This document shows, in pieces, positions 50,655 through 57,627 of a stretch of DNA of 57,627 nucleotides. This DNA is from Microcaldota archaeon (GTDB lineage Archaea > Micrarchaeota > Micrarchaeia > Micrarchaeales > CABMGC01), in the NCBI GenBank assembly GCA_021817125.1, contig JAKAWC010000004.1, positions 1-57,627 of the forward strand, read 5' to 3'. Every line of letters starts with the position of its first letter. Position 1 is the first letter of the stretch. The translations under genes were made by a program, and so were the position numbers. Below the pieces are notes generated by a model. The model did no database searches and was not told the DNA's origin. It saw nothing but the letters and a program-made list of their open reading frames with translations.

Positions 50655-51617
50655 TCAATCCTTTATTCCATCGAGGGAGATCTTGATGACCGCTTCTCCT
50701 TCAGGCTGGCTTGGCGAGTCCACGAGCCGGACTATCCGCTTCTCCTCCTTTGATTTCCGCATGTAGAGCCGTGTGGTGGCTGCGTGCGCGACTATGTTGC
50801 CACCGACAGGCGTCGTCGGGTCCCCGAACATTATGCCCGGGTTGTCCATGACCTGGTTCGTTATGTAGACGGCTAGGCCGTGTGCGTCGGCCAGCTGCTG
50901 CAGTTTGTGGATGTGCGTATTGAGCTTCTGCTGCCTCTCTCCGAGAGCCCCCCTCCCGAGGTACTCAGACCTGAAGAGAGACATGAGCGAATCGACCACT
51001 ATGAGCCTGATGTTGTTCTCCCGGATGAGCTTGTCTGCGCGGTCGAGAGTGAGCATCTGCTGCTCTGTGTTCTCGGCGCGGACTACGAATATGCCATTTA
51101 GGGCCTCTTTCGGATCCATTCCCTTTGCCTTCGCTATCGACTCGATCCGCTCGGGCCTGAAAGTGCCCTCCGTGTCGAGGAAGAGAACCTTCCCGCCTAG
51201 CCCTCCCTTGTCCGTCGGGAGTTGAACGTCGACGCATAGCTGGAACCCAAGCTGGGTCTTTCCAGAGGCGAACCTGCCATACGTCTCGGTTATCCCCTGT
51301 GCCTCTACGCCCCCTCCGAGAAGCTCGTCGAGCTCCTTCGAATTTGTCGATATCCGCCCGAGAGATTTCCTCTTCTCGTAGACGTCAGATGCTGAAGAAT
51401 AATTGAGCGTTGTTGCCTGCTTTGCCGCCTCTACCGCCTTCTTCGCGGCGTCGACACTTATGTCTGCGATATCAGATAGATCGTGCGGCGATGAGGTCGC
51501 CACCTTCTCTAGGGTGGATATGTCTGCTGCCCTGAGCTTCTCTGCCGATGCGGGCCCTATGCCCGGCAGATCCTCTAGCTCTTTTACAACTACAGTCTTC
51601 TCTTTTTCCTTTGGCAC
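50655..51617 (-). CDS. radA: DNA repair recombinase RadA
   Basis: 320 aa. An N-terminal helix-hairpin-helix (LPGIGPASAEKLRAAD) precedes the RecA core with Walker A GRFASGKTQ, Walker B LIVVDSLMSLF, and the DNA loop region QVMDNPGIMFGDPTTPVGGNIVAHA. It forms the strand-exchange filament and is in one operon with dphB. Confidence 0.97.
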   Translation of the reverse strand: MPKEKEKTVVVKELEDLPGIGPASAEKLRAADISTLEKVATSSPHDLSDIADISVDAAKKAVEAAKQATTLNYSSASDVYEKRKSLGRISTNSKELDELLGGGVEAQGITETYGRFASGKTQLGFQLCVDVQLPTDKGGLGGKVLFLDTEGTFRPERIESIAKAKGMDPKEALNGIFVVRAENTEQQMLTLDRADKLIRENNIRLIVVDSLMSLFRSEYLGRGALGERQQKLNTHIHKLQQLADAHGLAVYITNQVMDNPGIMFGDPTTPVGGNIVAHAATTRLYMRKSKEEKRIVRLVDSPSQPEGEAVIKISLDGIKD

Positions 51618-51695
51618 CCTCCCACCATTTATATCGACAAAAAGTATACAGAATAGATTAACCTTTCAAAGATATATACCTTTGCCTGGAGCTGC

Positions 51696-52061
51696 TTACT
51701 GCCTGTGTGCGTCGGCTAGGGGCTTCTTCGTGGAGGCGACGTTCACCTGAGTGGGGGAGACGTTCTGCGGGCTCCTGTTGCCTGCACCCTGCTCGGATGG
51801 GCTGGCCGTAGCTTGGAGCGTGTCGACCAGCACCCACGTCTTGAACGGTTCTCCGACTGCGGGCTTGGAGGTGCTGGTGTAGTGTCTGACCCCGTTGAAC
51901 TCGGTGTAGGTGAATCCGGGATATCGGGGGTCTATACTGGGCTGCGGCTCTTCCGCCTCCTCTTTTTCCCATTGGGGCATGGTCATCGGAGAAGACCCGT
52001 CGTCGGTATTGGGCACAAGGCTGAGGGCATCGCGTTGCGCGACTGGCTGAGCTGTTTTCAT
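51696..52061 (-). CDS. Hypothetical protein, 121 aa
   Basis: Unrecognised, polar and Pro-rich, likely disordered at both ends, with a folded-looking centre (RYPGFTYTEFNGVRHYTST, PFKTWVLVDTL). GTTTATATGTCC near 52095 is a TATA-like element in front. It is divergent from the ncRNA candidate. Confidence 0.5.
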   Translation of the reverse strand: MKTAQPVAQRDALSLVPNTDDGSSPMTMPQWEKEEAEEPQPSIDPRYPGFTYTEFNGVRHYTSTSKPAVGEPFKTWVLVDTLQATASPSEQGAGNRSPQNVSPTQVNVASTKKPLADAHRQ

Positions 52062-52177
52062 GTTGAAACCTTAGGTAAATTTATTTGAGGGACATATAAA
52101 CTTTTGCTTTGTTTTGTCCACAACAAAGGTTTTAAACGTTGGTAGCGTATTAGTGTATAAACATATTTCAGGGCTCC

Positions 52178-52275
52178 GCCAGGAGGGGTAGCTGTCGTCG
52201 GAAAATAAAAAGGAAGAGGCCAGCACGTTCGCACGCGCTGGCAAGGCGACCAGTTTCTCTTCCTACAGTAGAGAA
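52178..52275 (+). ncRNA. Candidate structured RNA
   Basis: No ORF fills this 280-bp gap. GGAAGAG/CTCTTCC (52212-52218 with 52257-52263) encloses GCCAGC/GCTGGC (52219-52224 with 52237-52242), whose inner part CGT-TCGC-ACG extends the stem. ACA (52265-52267) follows the closing stem, as in H/ACA guide RNAs, but the 5' side of the guide pocket is missing, so the class is open. TATA-like elements lie at 52130-52137 and 52154-52161. The ends are approximate. Confidence 0.5.
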
Positions 52276-52300
52276 CCCGTGATTATAATAAGGAAAAGCA

Positions 52301-52310
52301 GTTTTAAAAA
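52301..52310 (+). promoter_or_regulatory. TATA box for the DUF92 gene
   Basis: GTTTTAAAAA lies about 45 nt before the ATG at 52352 and separates this gene from the structured RNA upstream. Confidence 0.45.
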
Positions 52311-52351
52311 GCTTGCGAAATAGTGGAATATATCATAAAGATGGAATCAAA

Positions 52352-53026
52352 ATGCGGACTTTTCTGACGTTAGACGCCAAGGGAGTATTGCTGGCCCTCT
52401 TGCTGGGACTGGGGGTGCTCTACCTGGGCGGCAATGAGGGGGTCTTCTTCCTACTTGTGCTCTTCGGCTTCCTGATTTTGTCGGCGATAGTGACCCGGAT
52501 AGGGGAACGCGGCAAGAAGGCGATAAAGGTATACGAGCGCGCCAGGGGCTGGAAGAACGTCCTGGCGAACGGCTTGATGCCGCTTGTCGTCGCTGGGTTG
52601 TACTACTTTAATCAGTACGGCAACCAGTTCGTGCGCCCCGAGGTGCTAGTCCTTTCTTACGTGGCGACAGTGGCTGCCATAACTGCAGACAAGTTCTCTA
52701 GTGAAATAGGGGTCCTGAATGGAGACCCGCTCATACTTGCGACGTTAAAGATGGGTGTGAAGGGCAAGTCTGGGGGCGTATCCGCCCTGGGGCTCGTGGC
52801 AGGTCTGTTCGGCTCCTTCGTCATAAGCTTGTCGATATTCGCGATTTCCCTGCCGTGGACCTTCATGATTCCATTGATATTCGTTGGTTTCTTCGGCAAC
52901 ATAATCGACTCGCTGCTGGGTTACTTTGAGGATCAGGGGTATGGGAACAAGTTCTCAACGAATTTTATGTGCAGCCTCTCGGCATGGGTGCTCATAATGA
53001 CGATACTAGTGTTCGCAAAAGTATAA
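52352..53026 (+). CDS. DUF92-family membrane protein
   Basis: 224 aa from the ATG at 52352; the track start is a TTG 39 nt upstream inside the promoter region. About six helices. RGWKNVLANGLMPLVVAGLYY, AAITADKFSSEIGVL and GNIIDSLLGYFED match the DUF92/TIGR00297 family, whose plant member VTE6 is a phytyl-phosphate kinase. In archaea a role in polyprenyl-phosphate salvage is inference. Confidence 0.85.
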   Translation: MRTFLTLDAKGVLLALLLGLGVLYLGGNEGVFFLLVLFGFLILSAIVTRIGERGKKAIKVYERARGWKNVLANGLMPLVVAGLYYFNQYGNQFVRPEVLVLSYVATVAAITADKFSSEIGVLNGDPLILATLKMGVKGKSGGVSALGLVAGLFGSFVISLSIFAISLPWTFMIPLIFVGFFGNIIDSLLGYFEDQGYGNKFSTNFMCSLSAWVLIMTILVFAKV

Positions 53027-53047
53027 TTTGGCCGATTTGGTGGGCGT

Positions 53048-53061
53048 AACCCTTCGGGGTT
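53048..53061 (+). terminator. Short hairpin after DUF92
   Basis: AACCC-TTCG-GGGTT forms a small stem with a UUCG-type loop 22 nt after the DUF92 stop. There is no long T-run, so it may be a processing or partial termination signal rather than a strong terminator. Confidence 0.35.
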
Positions 53062-53126
53062 GGAACGTGAAGTAAACATAGGTATTTAAATAAAAAAACC
53101 CATAATTGTATGCTGATGTTGATAAA

Positions 53127-53849
53127 ATGACCAAGACCCCCCACAAGAACGGCGTTAGGAAGGCAGCCCCCTATGCTCAGGCTAAGAAGAAGGCCAACAA
53201 GAAGGTGCTGAAGCTCACGGCGAGACGGGCCAAGCACGATAGGATGCCTAGGAAGGCGGTTGGATCGACCGGGAAGAACGCTGTTCATGTTTCTAAGACG
53301 CGGAAGCCGAAGGCAATGGCATTCGTTGCGCCTGAAATGGTCGTTTCGCCCCACCAAGTACGCTCCGAGGAGGTCATGAGGGACCCGAAGTTCGCAGAGT
53401 ACCTCGGAAGGAAGGTCGGAAAGAGGGCTGTAGAAGTGGTTACCATACTCGCAACGCCGCAGACGGATGAGAAGGTTGCCGAGGTCATGGCGGTCAAGGT
53501 CAACGAGGTCAGGAGGATGCTTAACGTACTCAACAGTTACAGCCTTGTGAGGTATGATGTTAATAAGGACAACAAGGGCTGGCTTACGTTCAAGTGGTAT
53601 CTGGATAGGGAGAAGATCGCTGAGTTCGGTGACAACGTCATAGCTAAGGAGGGTAGGACGGAGTATTCGCTGCCACAGGGCTGCAATGACTTCTTTGTGT
53701 GTGACACCTGCTACAAGGACCAGAAGCTTGTGCTTCCATTCGACAACGCATTTGAGTCAGCGTTCAAGTGTGAGTGTGGGAGCAAACTGCGTATGATTTC
53801 CAGGCAGGAGACAGAGGCACTCTTCGCCCAAGACGGAAAGGTATTATAA
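53127..53849 (+). CDS. tfe: Transcription factor E, alpha subunit
   Basis: 240 aa from the ATG at 53127; TATTTAAA lies near 53084. Residues 1-75 form a Lys/Arg-rich tail absent from typical TFE. The winged helix covers about 85-160 (AVEVVTILATPQTDEKVAEVM, VRRMLNVLNSYSLV). A zinc ribbon (CDTCYKDQ, then CECGSK) is near the C-terminus. TFE helps open promoters and stabilise RNA polymerase complexes. Confidence 0.92.
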   Translation: MTKTPHKNGVRKAAPYAQAKKKANKKVLKLTARRAKHDRMPRKAVGSTGKNAVHVSKTRKPKAMAFVAPEMVVSPHQVRSEEVMRDPKFAEYLGRKVGKRAVEVVTILATPQTDEKVAEVMAVKVNEVRRMLNVLNSYSLVRYDVNKDNKGWLTFKWYLDREKIAEFGDNVIAKEGRTEYSLPQGCNDFFVCDTCYKDQKLVLPFDNAFESAFKCECGSKLRMISRQETEALFAQDGKVL

Positions 53850-53878
53850 CTCTTTCAGGTTAATCTTTTGTGTTCTGT

Positions 53879-53953
53879 AGCGGGGTAGAGTAGCCTGGAG
53901 TGCTCGTCGGGCTCATAACCCGAAGATCGTTGGTTCAAATCCAGCCCCCGCTA
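53879..53953 (+). tRNA. Initiator tRNA-Met (CAT)
   Basis: Acceptor AGCGGGG/CCCCGCT with A1-U72, anticodon loop CTCATAA, and a TCGGG/CCCGA stem giving the three G-C pairs that mark initiator tRNAs. T arm GTTGG-TTCAAAT-CCAGC. No intron. Confidence 0.93.
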
Positions 53954-53973
53954 TCCCGTTTATGACTGCCACC

Positions 53974-54085
53974 ACCCCACAATTCCACAAATCGGTCATC
54001 TTTATATTATATTAGCAATTAATAGATCATCAAAACAAAGTAATGATGGGGTCTTTGTTTGTATTTTTTAATGGAAGTGTGGGGT
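53974..54085. repeat. Inverted repeat around the GINS leader
   Basis: ACCCCACAATTCCA (53974-53987) is repeated inverted as TGGAAGTGTGGGGT (54072-54085), one mismatch. Between them AAACAAAG/CTTTGTTT (54033-54040, 54053-54060) forms a second hairpin. A TATA-like TTTATATTATA lies at 54001-54011. The right arm ends 7 nt before the GINS ATG. Confidence 0.65.
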
Positions 54086-54092
54086 TAGGGAA

Positions 54093-54569
54093 ATGGTAAA
54101 CGAGACATCTGCTGAAGACATTTTCAAGAAACTGCAAGAAGAGAAGAAGACCGGCGAGCTGCTCCCACTCAACAAAGATTTCTACCATCTGATAGGGTCA
54201 CACAAAGCGGTCAGCAGCCAAGACATGCAAATGATTCAAGAACAGGAAAACATAGTGCGGCTCGTCAAGAACCTGAAGGAGAAGCGCATCCAGAAGATAC
54301 TCATTTACCTTGCTTACAGCAAACCACTCCCATCGCAGATCCCGCCAGAAGAAGAAGATTTATATAGAGAAATGCAGAAGATACTAAACAGAACATCAAC
54401 CCCCAGCAATAGGAACCAAAAGATAAGGATCCTCGCAGACATCCCGGAAGTGATCACGACAAAGGGAAACAAGATCGGGCCATTCAAGCAAGGACAGGTC
54501 ATCGAGACAGACAACCGAAATGATATTGAGTTTATTGTCAACAACAAACTCGGAGAAATAACAAACTGA
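54093..54569 (+). CDS. GINS-family replication factor
   Basis: 158 aa. DIFKKLQEEKKTGELLPLNKDFY begins the alpha domain, NLKEKRIQKILIYLAYSK is the central helix, and the small beta domain (IRILADIPEVITTKG, IGPFKQGQVIE, NNKLGEI) comes last, the order of archaeal Gins51-type proteins. It links MCM and polymerase at the fork. Followed 8 bp later by eL42. Confidence 0.85.
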   Translation: MVNETSAEDIFKKLQEEKKTGELLPLNKDFYHLIGSHKAVSSQDMQMIQEQENIVRLVKNLKEKRIQKILIYLAYSKPLPSQIPPEEEDLYREMQKILNRTSTPSNRNQKIRILADIPEVITTKGNKIGPFKQGQVIETDNRNDIEFIVNNKLGEITN

Positions 54570-54577
54570 GTGATTTT

Positions 54578-54859
54578 ATGAAAGTACAGAAGGAGATGAA
54601 TGTTTATTGCCCATACTGCAACAAACACACGAAGCACAGCGCAAAGCTCTACAGTAGCAAGCCTGAGAGATGGATGAACGTCGGAAGGAGAAGGCACGAG
54701 AGGGCGATCCGTGGTTACGTAGGCAAGGTAGAGCCCGTGGCTCACTCAAAGAAGCCAGGCAAGAGGCAGAAGCTCATGCTCGAATGTTCGGTCTGCAAAA
54801 AGTATGTGGAGAGAGTCATCCACGGCAGGACAAAAAAGAAGCTCGAGATAGCTCGCTGA
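54578..54859 (+). CDS. rpl44e: Ribosomal protein eL42 (L44e)
   Basis: 93 aa. The zinc ribbon CPYCNKHTKH and CSVCKKYVERV, plus the basic GRRRHERAIRGYVGK, are diagnostic. aIF2-alpha follows after 4 bp. The eS27 gene often found between them is absent. Confidence 0.95.
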   Translation: MKVQKEMNVYCPYCNKHTKHSAKLYSSKPERWMNVGRRRHERAIRGYVGKVEPVAHSKKPGKRQKLMLECSVCKKYVERVIHGRTKKKLEIAR

Positions 54860-54863
54860 GTAG

Positions 54864-55619
54864 ATGATAATACCAAAGAAGCTCCCAGACAAGGGAGACA
54901 TTGTCCTGATAAAAATCAACAAGGTCATGCGCTACGGTGCATACTGCGAGCTTGTCGAATACAAGATGGATGCATACCTCCCGATAGGCGAAGTGGCGTC
55001 AGGATGGATCAAGAACATCCACGAATTCATAAGGGAGGGGCAGAAGGACGCGGCAAAAGTCTCGTTCATCGATCCGGTGAAGAACACTGTAGACATATCT
55101 TTGAAAAAGGTCACTACGAAAGAGAAGAAAGACAAAATAAACGACCACAACCTCGAGAAGAGGGCCGAGAAAATATTTAACAACGCGATAGTCGCTTCAA
55201 AACTCGAGGCGAAGAAGCAGGAGATGCTCGCGGCAATCGCGCAGAAAGTGCCGACATACACCGAACTGATAACTCTGATCCACGAGAACAAAGAGGTCCT
55301 GCCGAAAGGCACCGATCCAAAGTTCAAGAAAATCCTCGAGGAGCTTGTCGAGAAGTCAATCCGACCAAGGATCTATCAGGTGTCCTACACAGTCGACCTC
55401 CAATCGTTTGACATGAAGAGGGGGATATCTCTGATAAAGAGTGTGTTGGCTGAAGTGGAAAAGGCAGGAGTCGCAGTGCTGTACATCGGCGCGCCGCACT
55501 ACCAGTTCACATCAGAAGGAAGCGATTATCCTACAGCGGAAAGCAAAATAAAGGCGGCAGAGAAGATCCTCGAAGCGCATAGAGAACTGAGCTTCAGCAT
55601 GAAATCAAACAAGGTTTGA
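54864..55619 (+). CDS. Translation initiation factor aIF2 alpha
   Basis: 251 aa. N-terminal S1 domain (LPDKGDIVLIKINKVMRYGAYCELVEY), helical middle, and C-terminal alpha/beta domain (GAPHYQFTSEGSDYPTAE). aIF2 delivers initiator tRNA; the initiator tRNA gene is nearby at 53.9 kb. Confidence 0.95.
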   Translation: MIIPKKLPDKGDIVLIKINKVMRYGAYCELVEYKMDAYLPIGEVASGWIKNIHEFIREGQKDAAKVSFIDPVKNTVDISLKKVTTKEKKDKINDHNLEKRAEKIFNNAIVASKLEAKKQEMLAAIAQKVPTYTELITLIHENKEVLPKGTDPKFKKILEELVEKSIRPRIYQVSYTVDLQSFDMKRGISLIKSVLAEVEKAGVAVLYIGAPHYQFTSEGSDYPTAESKIKAAEKILEAHRELSFSMKSNKV

Positions 55620-55621
55620 AG

Positions 55622-56425
55622 ATGGACAAGACCAAGATCTACTACAACAAGAAGGTGAAGCTCACCGATGCGGTGATGATAGTCGGACTTCCGGGGATAG
55701 GAAACGTCGGCAGCCTTGTCGGGAGGTATCTGAAGACAGAGTTCAACGCGGAGAAATTCGGTACGCTATACTCACCACACTTCCCCCACCAGGTAATCAT
55801 GACGAAGAAAGGAGGCATGAGGCTGGTCAGCAACAGGTTCTACCGCTTTAAGAACAAGGCACACGGCAAGGGGGGCAAAGGAGGCAAGAACCACAACGGC
55901 GACATAGTGCTGCTGGTAGGTGATACTCAGGCTGCGTCCCCAGAAGGGCAGTATGAAGTCAACGAGAAGATAATCCAGTTCTTTAAGCACATCGGCGGCA
56001 AGACTGTCTACACCATCGGCGGCTACAACATCAACAACCAGTATGTGCACACTCCACGCGTGTTCGGCGTGGCATCGAACAAAACGCTCAGGGCAACGCT
56101 TTCAAAGAGCGGCATCATATTCGGAAAGGCATCCGGCATGATCTGGGGGTCGGCGGGTCTCCTGCCAGCGTTTGCCAAGAAGCACAACCTCAATTCTGCC
56201 TGCATCATGGGTGAGACCGGTCTCCTGGAGATGGATGCAAACTCCGCGAAGAGCGTGCTCGAAGTCCTATCAAAGGTGCTCGGGATGAAGATCAACCTTG
56301 AAAACATCGACAAAATAAAGCAGGAGACCGAGAAGATGCTCAAGAACCTCGAGGACCTTGCTAAGCATGGGGAAGGGGGAACGGACAACAAGCCCAGCAG
56401 CGAAGGCATGACTTATATAAGATAA
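55622..56425 (+). CDS. PAC2-family protein
   Basis: 267 aa from the ATG at 55622; the track starts at TTG 55616, which overlaps aIF2-alpha. AVMIVGLPGIGNVGSLVGRYL and VNEKIIQFFKHIGGKTVYTIGGY are the PAC2 signatures, and GMIWGSAGLLPAFAKKH follows. Eukaryotic relatives are proteasome assembly chaperones; archaeal role uncertain. The nop10 gene usual between aIF2-alpha and PAC2 is missing. Confidence 0.9.
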   Translation: MDKTKIYYNKKVKLTDAVMIVGLPGIGNVGSLVGRYLKTEFNAEKFGTLYSPHFPHQVIMTKKGGMRLVSNRFYRFKNKAHGKGGKGGKNHNGDIVLLVGDTQAASPEGQYEVNEKIIQFFKHIGGKTVYTIGGYNINNQYVHTPRVFGVASNKTLRATLSKSGIIFGKASGMIWGSAGLLPAFAKKHNLNSACIMGETGLLEMDANSAKSVLEVLSKVLGMKINLENIDKIKQETEKMLKNLEDLAKHGEGGTDNKPSSEGMTYIR

Positions 56426-56440
56426 CGGATTATCCTAACC

Positions 56441-56517
56441 GTGCGATCTTAGTCTAGCCTGGTAGGACTTTGGCTTCCCAAGCCAACAACCCGGGTTCAA
56501 ATCCCGGAGGTCGCACC
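56441..56517 (+). tRNA. tRNA-Gly (CCC)
   Basis: Acceptor GTGCGAT/GTCGCAC, anticodon stem TTGGC/GCCAA around TTCCCAA (anticodon CCC), T arm CCGGG-TTCAAAT-CCCGG. No intron or CCA. It starts 15 bp after the PAC2 stop. Confidence 0.93.
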
Positions 56518-56767
56518 TTGTATTTTGTCACCAATTGATTCTAATTGCCAATGAGTTTTGCCAGCTGGGGCCCAGATCCCTTCCTACGAAGTTCAAATCC
56601 CACCCCTTCCACCTGGAAGTCTTACACCGGACGGAAGATCGAAAATGGTTTTGGTGCCAAAGAACCGAATCACAGTGTCTGCGCCGTTCGAAGTGAAGGA
56701 TAGGCGCCAAAAGAACGAAATCAGAAAGAAGCTATAAATACAGCAGAACAACAATAATCTAGTGATT
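56518..56767. other. Intergenic region after tRNA-Gly
   Basis: 250 bp without a convincing gene. It contains a hairpin CTTCC-ACCT-GGAAG near 56608-56621, a tRNA T-arm-like GTTCAAATCCC at 56590-56600 that does not fold, and a TATA-like TATAAATAC about 30 nt before the last CDS. Confidence 0.4.
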
Positions 56768-57403
56768 ATGATGACAGTAGCATTACAACCCAGAAGATCA
56801 AGTCAGGAGACCAAGACTCCCTGCCCAAGGGTGCCAGACGGGCAGGCTCTCACACCGGTCAGGGATGCGTTCCAGACTGCGAAGTCGCTGGGCGGACCCC
56901 TTTGGACTGCAACCGAAGCGATTGGAGATGTAGGCGAACTGGCAAAGGCGAAGGAAGGTGGGTACATACTGGCTGTAGATCCGAAAGATCTGCCAAGAAC
57001 TGAGGGCTGGTATATCATCACGCGCAAGGACGGAAAAGTGACTTATGAATTTATAAAACCCAAGAGGGGCGAGGACATCCCCGAGAAAATAGGGATGCTC
57101 TTATCAAAGGGACGCTACAACGAAGTATTATATATAACTGAAAGAGCAATAAAAGCCGCTGAGAAAGGGGGTGCCGTGGCGCTAAGCATCGACTACTACT
57201 GCTACGGCAGGATTAGGAGGCGCCTCTACATCAATGACAGGCCGAACGTCGGTGCTCGGGTGGGGCTGTCAGGCAAAGCCCGCGAAGCTGGTGCGCTGCT
57301 TGGCGAAATCACAGCCGATATGGAATCCCTGAAAACAGGTCTGTCCGCCTTGCAGGAAAAGGTTACGGCGCTGCAAAACGCCCTTAGGGATACAAAGCAA
57401 TAA
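56768..57403 (+). CDS. Hypothetical protein with coiled-coil C-terminus
   Basis: 211 aa from the ATG at 56768; ATG 56771 is equally good. A mixed alpha/beta centre (GYILAVDPKDLPRTEGWYIIT, VTYEFIKPKRGED) precedes SIDYYCYGRIRRRLYIND and a final heptad-like helix (MESLKTGLSALQEKVTALQNALRD). Unrecognised. Confidence 0.6.
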   Translation: MMTVALQPRRSSQETKTPCPRVPDGQALTPVRDAFQTAKSLGGPLWTATEAIGDVGELAKAKEGGYILAVDPKDLPRTEGWYIITRKDGKVTYEFIKPKRGEDIPEKIGMLLSKGRYNEVLYITERAIKAAEKGGAVALSIDYYCYGRIRRRLYINDRPNVGARVGLSGKAREAGALLGEITADMESLKTGLSALQEKVTALQNALRDTKQ

Positions 57404-57521
57404 ATAATCCCGTTTCATATTCCCTTTGCTTAGGTTTGCACGAGCGAAGTTTTTAGATAGTTTCAAGATATATTAAGCACTCTCATTTGCGCATCGCCGT
57501 TTATAGCTTCCCTTGAAAGTT

Positions 57522-57627
57522 TTACAACACTTTCGGTGCAGAAAGTAGCGTCTCTATAGGTATCAACGGTGCGATTCTCCTTATCGTTTCGGACGCCATA
57601 GACTTTACGAACCGGTCGATTGCAAAC
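57522..57627 (-). CDS. C-terminal fragment of a gene cut by the window end
   Basis: The minus-strand frame is open from the window edge to TAA at 57522 and reads FAIDRFVKSMASETIRRIA then PIETLLSAPKVL. About 35 codons are seen; the rest lies beyond the window. The family cannot be named. Confidence 0.4.
   Translation of the reverse strand, partial: FAIDRFVKSMASETIRRIAPLIPIETLLSAPKVL

Noticed and set aside
56575-56617. tRNA T-arm-like GTTCAAATCCC after tRNA-Gly
   Set aside because: The flanking bases do not pair into a T stem or acceptor, so it is not a tRNA gene or a clear remnant.
1-57627. CRISPR array, insertion sequence, rRNA or replication origin
   Set aside because: I saw no regularly spaced repeats with unique spacers, no transposase or integrase, no rRNA sequence, and no cluster of origin-like repeats or Orc1/Cdc6 gene.

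Overview
This window comes from an archaeal chromosome, most likely a member of Candidatus Micrarchaeota (ARMAN-2-like, DPANN). The archaeal markers are PCNA, both primase subunits, RadA, GINS, TFE, aIF1, aIF2-alpha, diphthine synthase, Pth2, D-aminoacyl-tRNA deacylase DtdA, a KEOPS Pcc1-like protein, an archaeal L3-to-aIF1 ribosomal cluster, and TATA-type promoters in front of short-leader genes. The lineage call rests mainly on a long three-unit tRNA splicing endonuclease (about 385 aa). From established knowledge, the epsilon2 type is characteristic of ARMAN/Micrarchaeota. An intron-containing tRNA-Tyr gene lies in the same window. The taxon is inferred; no search was run.

Layout. 0-4.4 kb: a short repeat-rich ORF, a DJ-1-like protein, a MinD-like ATPase, a large secreted surface protein and DtdA. 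4.5-8.9 kb: a pcna-priL operon followed by two tandem small zinc proteins, several small hypotheticals, tRNA-Asp, a HIT protein and tRNA-Tyr. 9.0-22.9 kb: a polytopic membrane protein with two AAA+ domains, directly followed by nuoM; then, on the other strand, nuoA-B-C-D-H-I-J-K-[DUF2079]-L-N. Together these make all 11 core complex I subunits, with no NADH-oxidising NuoEFG module. 23.0-29.6 kb: a CBS protein and the ribosomal run eL15, Pcc1, uL3, uL4, uL23, uL2, uS19, uL22, uS3, uL29, aIF1. uL29 has no ATG/GTG/TTG start and appears to begin at AUA. 29.7-39.4 kb: metabolic and informational genes (SDR, PriS, Pth2, epimerase, IlvE, a winged-helix protein, an A24 prepilin peptidase, a PRTase, an HTH regulator) and a cluster of three unrecognised small proteins.

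39.5-44.4 kb: nucleotide and one-carbon genes (GlyA, dCTP deaminase, a dUTPase-like paralogue, a double-domain ThyX) that together could make dUMP and methylate it to dTMP. 44.4-46.2 kb: a low-quality stretch with an amber-interrupted small gene, a GNAT, tRNA-Glu and a clearly decayed gene. 46.3-57.6 kb: PRC-barrel, HIT, EndA, a UPF0104-type membrane protein, DphB, RadA, a candidate structured RNA, DUF92, TFE, initiator tRNA-Met, GINS, eL42, aIF2-alpha, a PAC2 protein, tRNA-Gly, an unrecognised protein, and the tail of a gene running off the end.

Most notable: (1) a primase large subunit whose C-terminal domain lacks the Fe-S cysteines and reads like a PriX-type domain; (2) a polytopic membrane double-AAA+ unfoldase placed 4 bp from nuoM; (3) the AUA start of uL29; (4) a hairpin at the predicted 5' end of the uL3 operon mRNA; (5) a candidate ncRNA near 52.2 kb; (6) an inverted repeat framing the GINS leader. 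No CRISPR array, insertion sequence or rRNA gene was seen.
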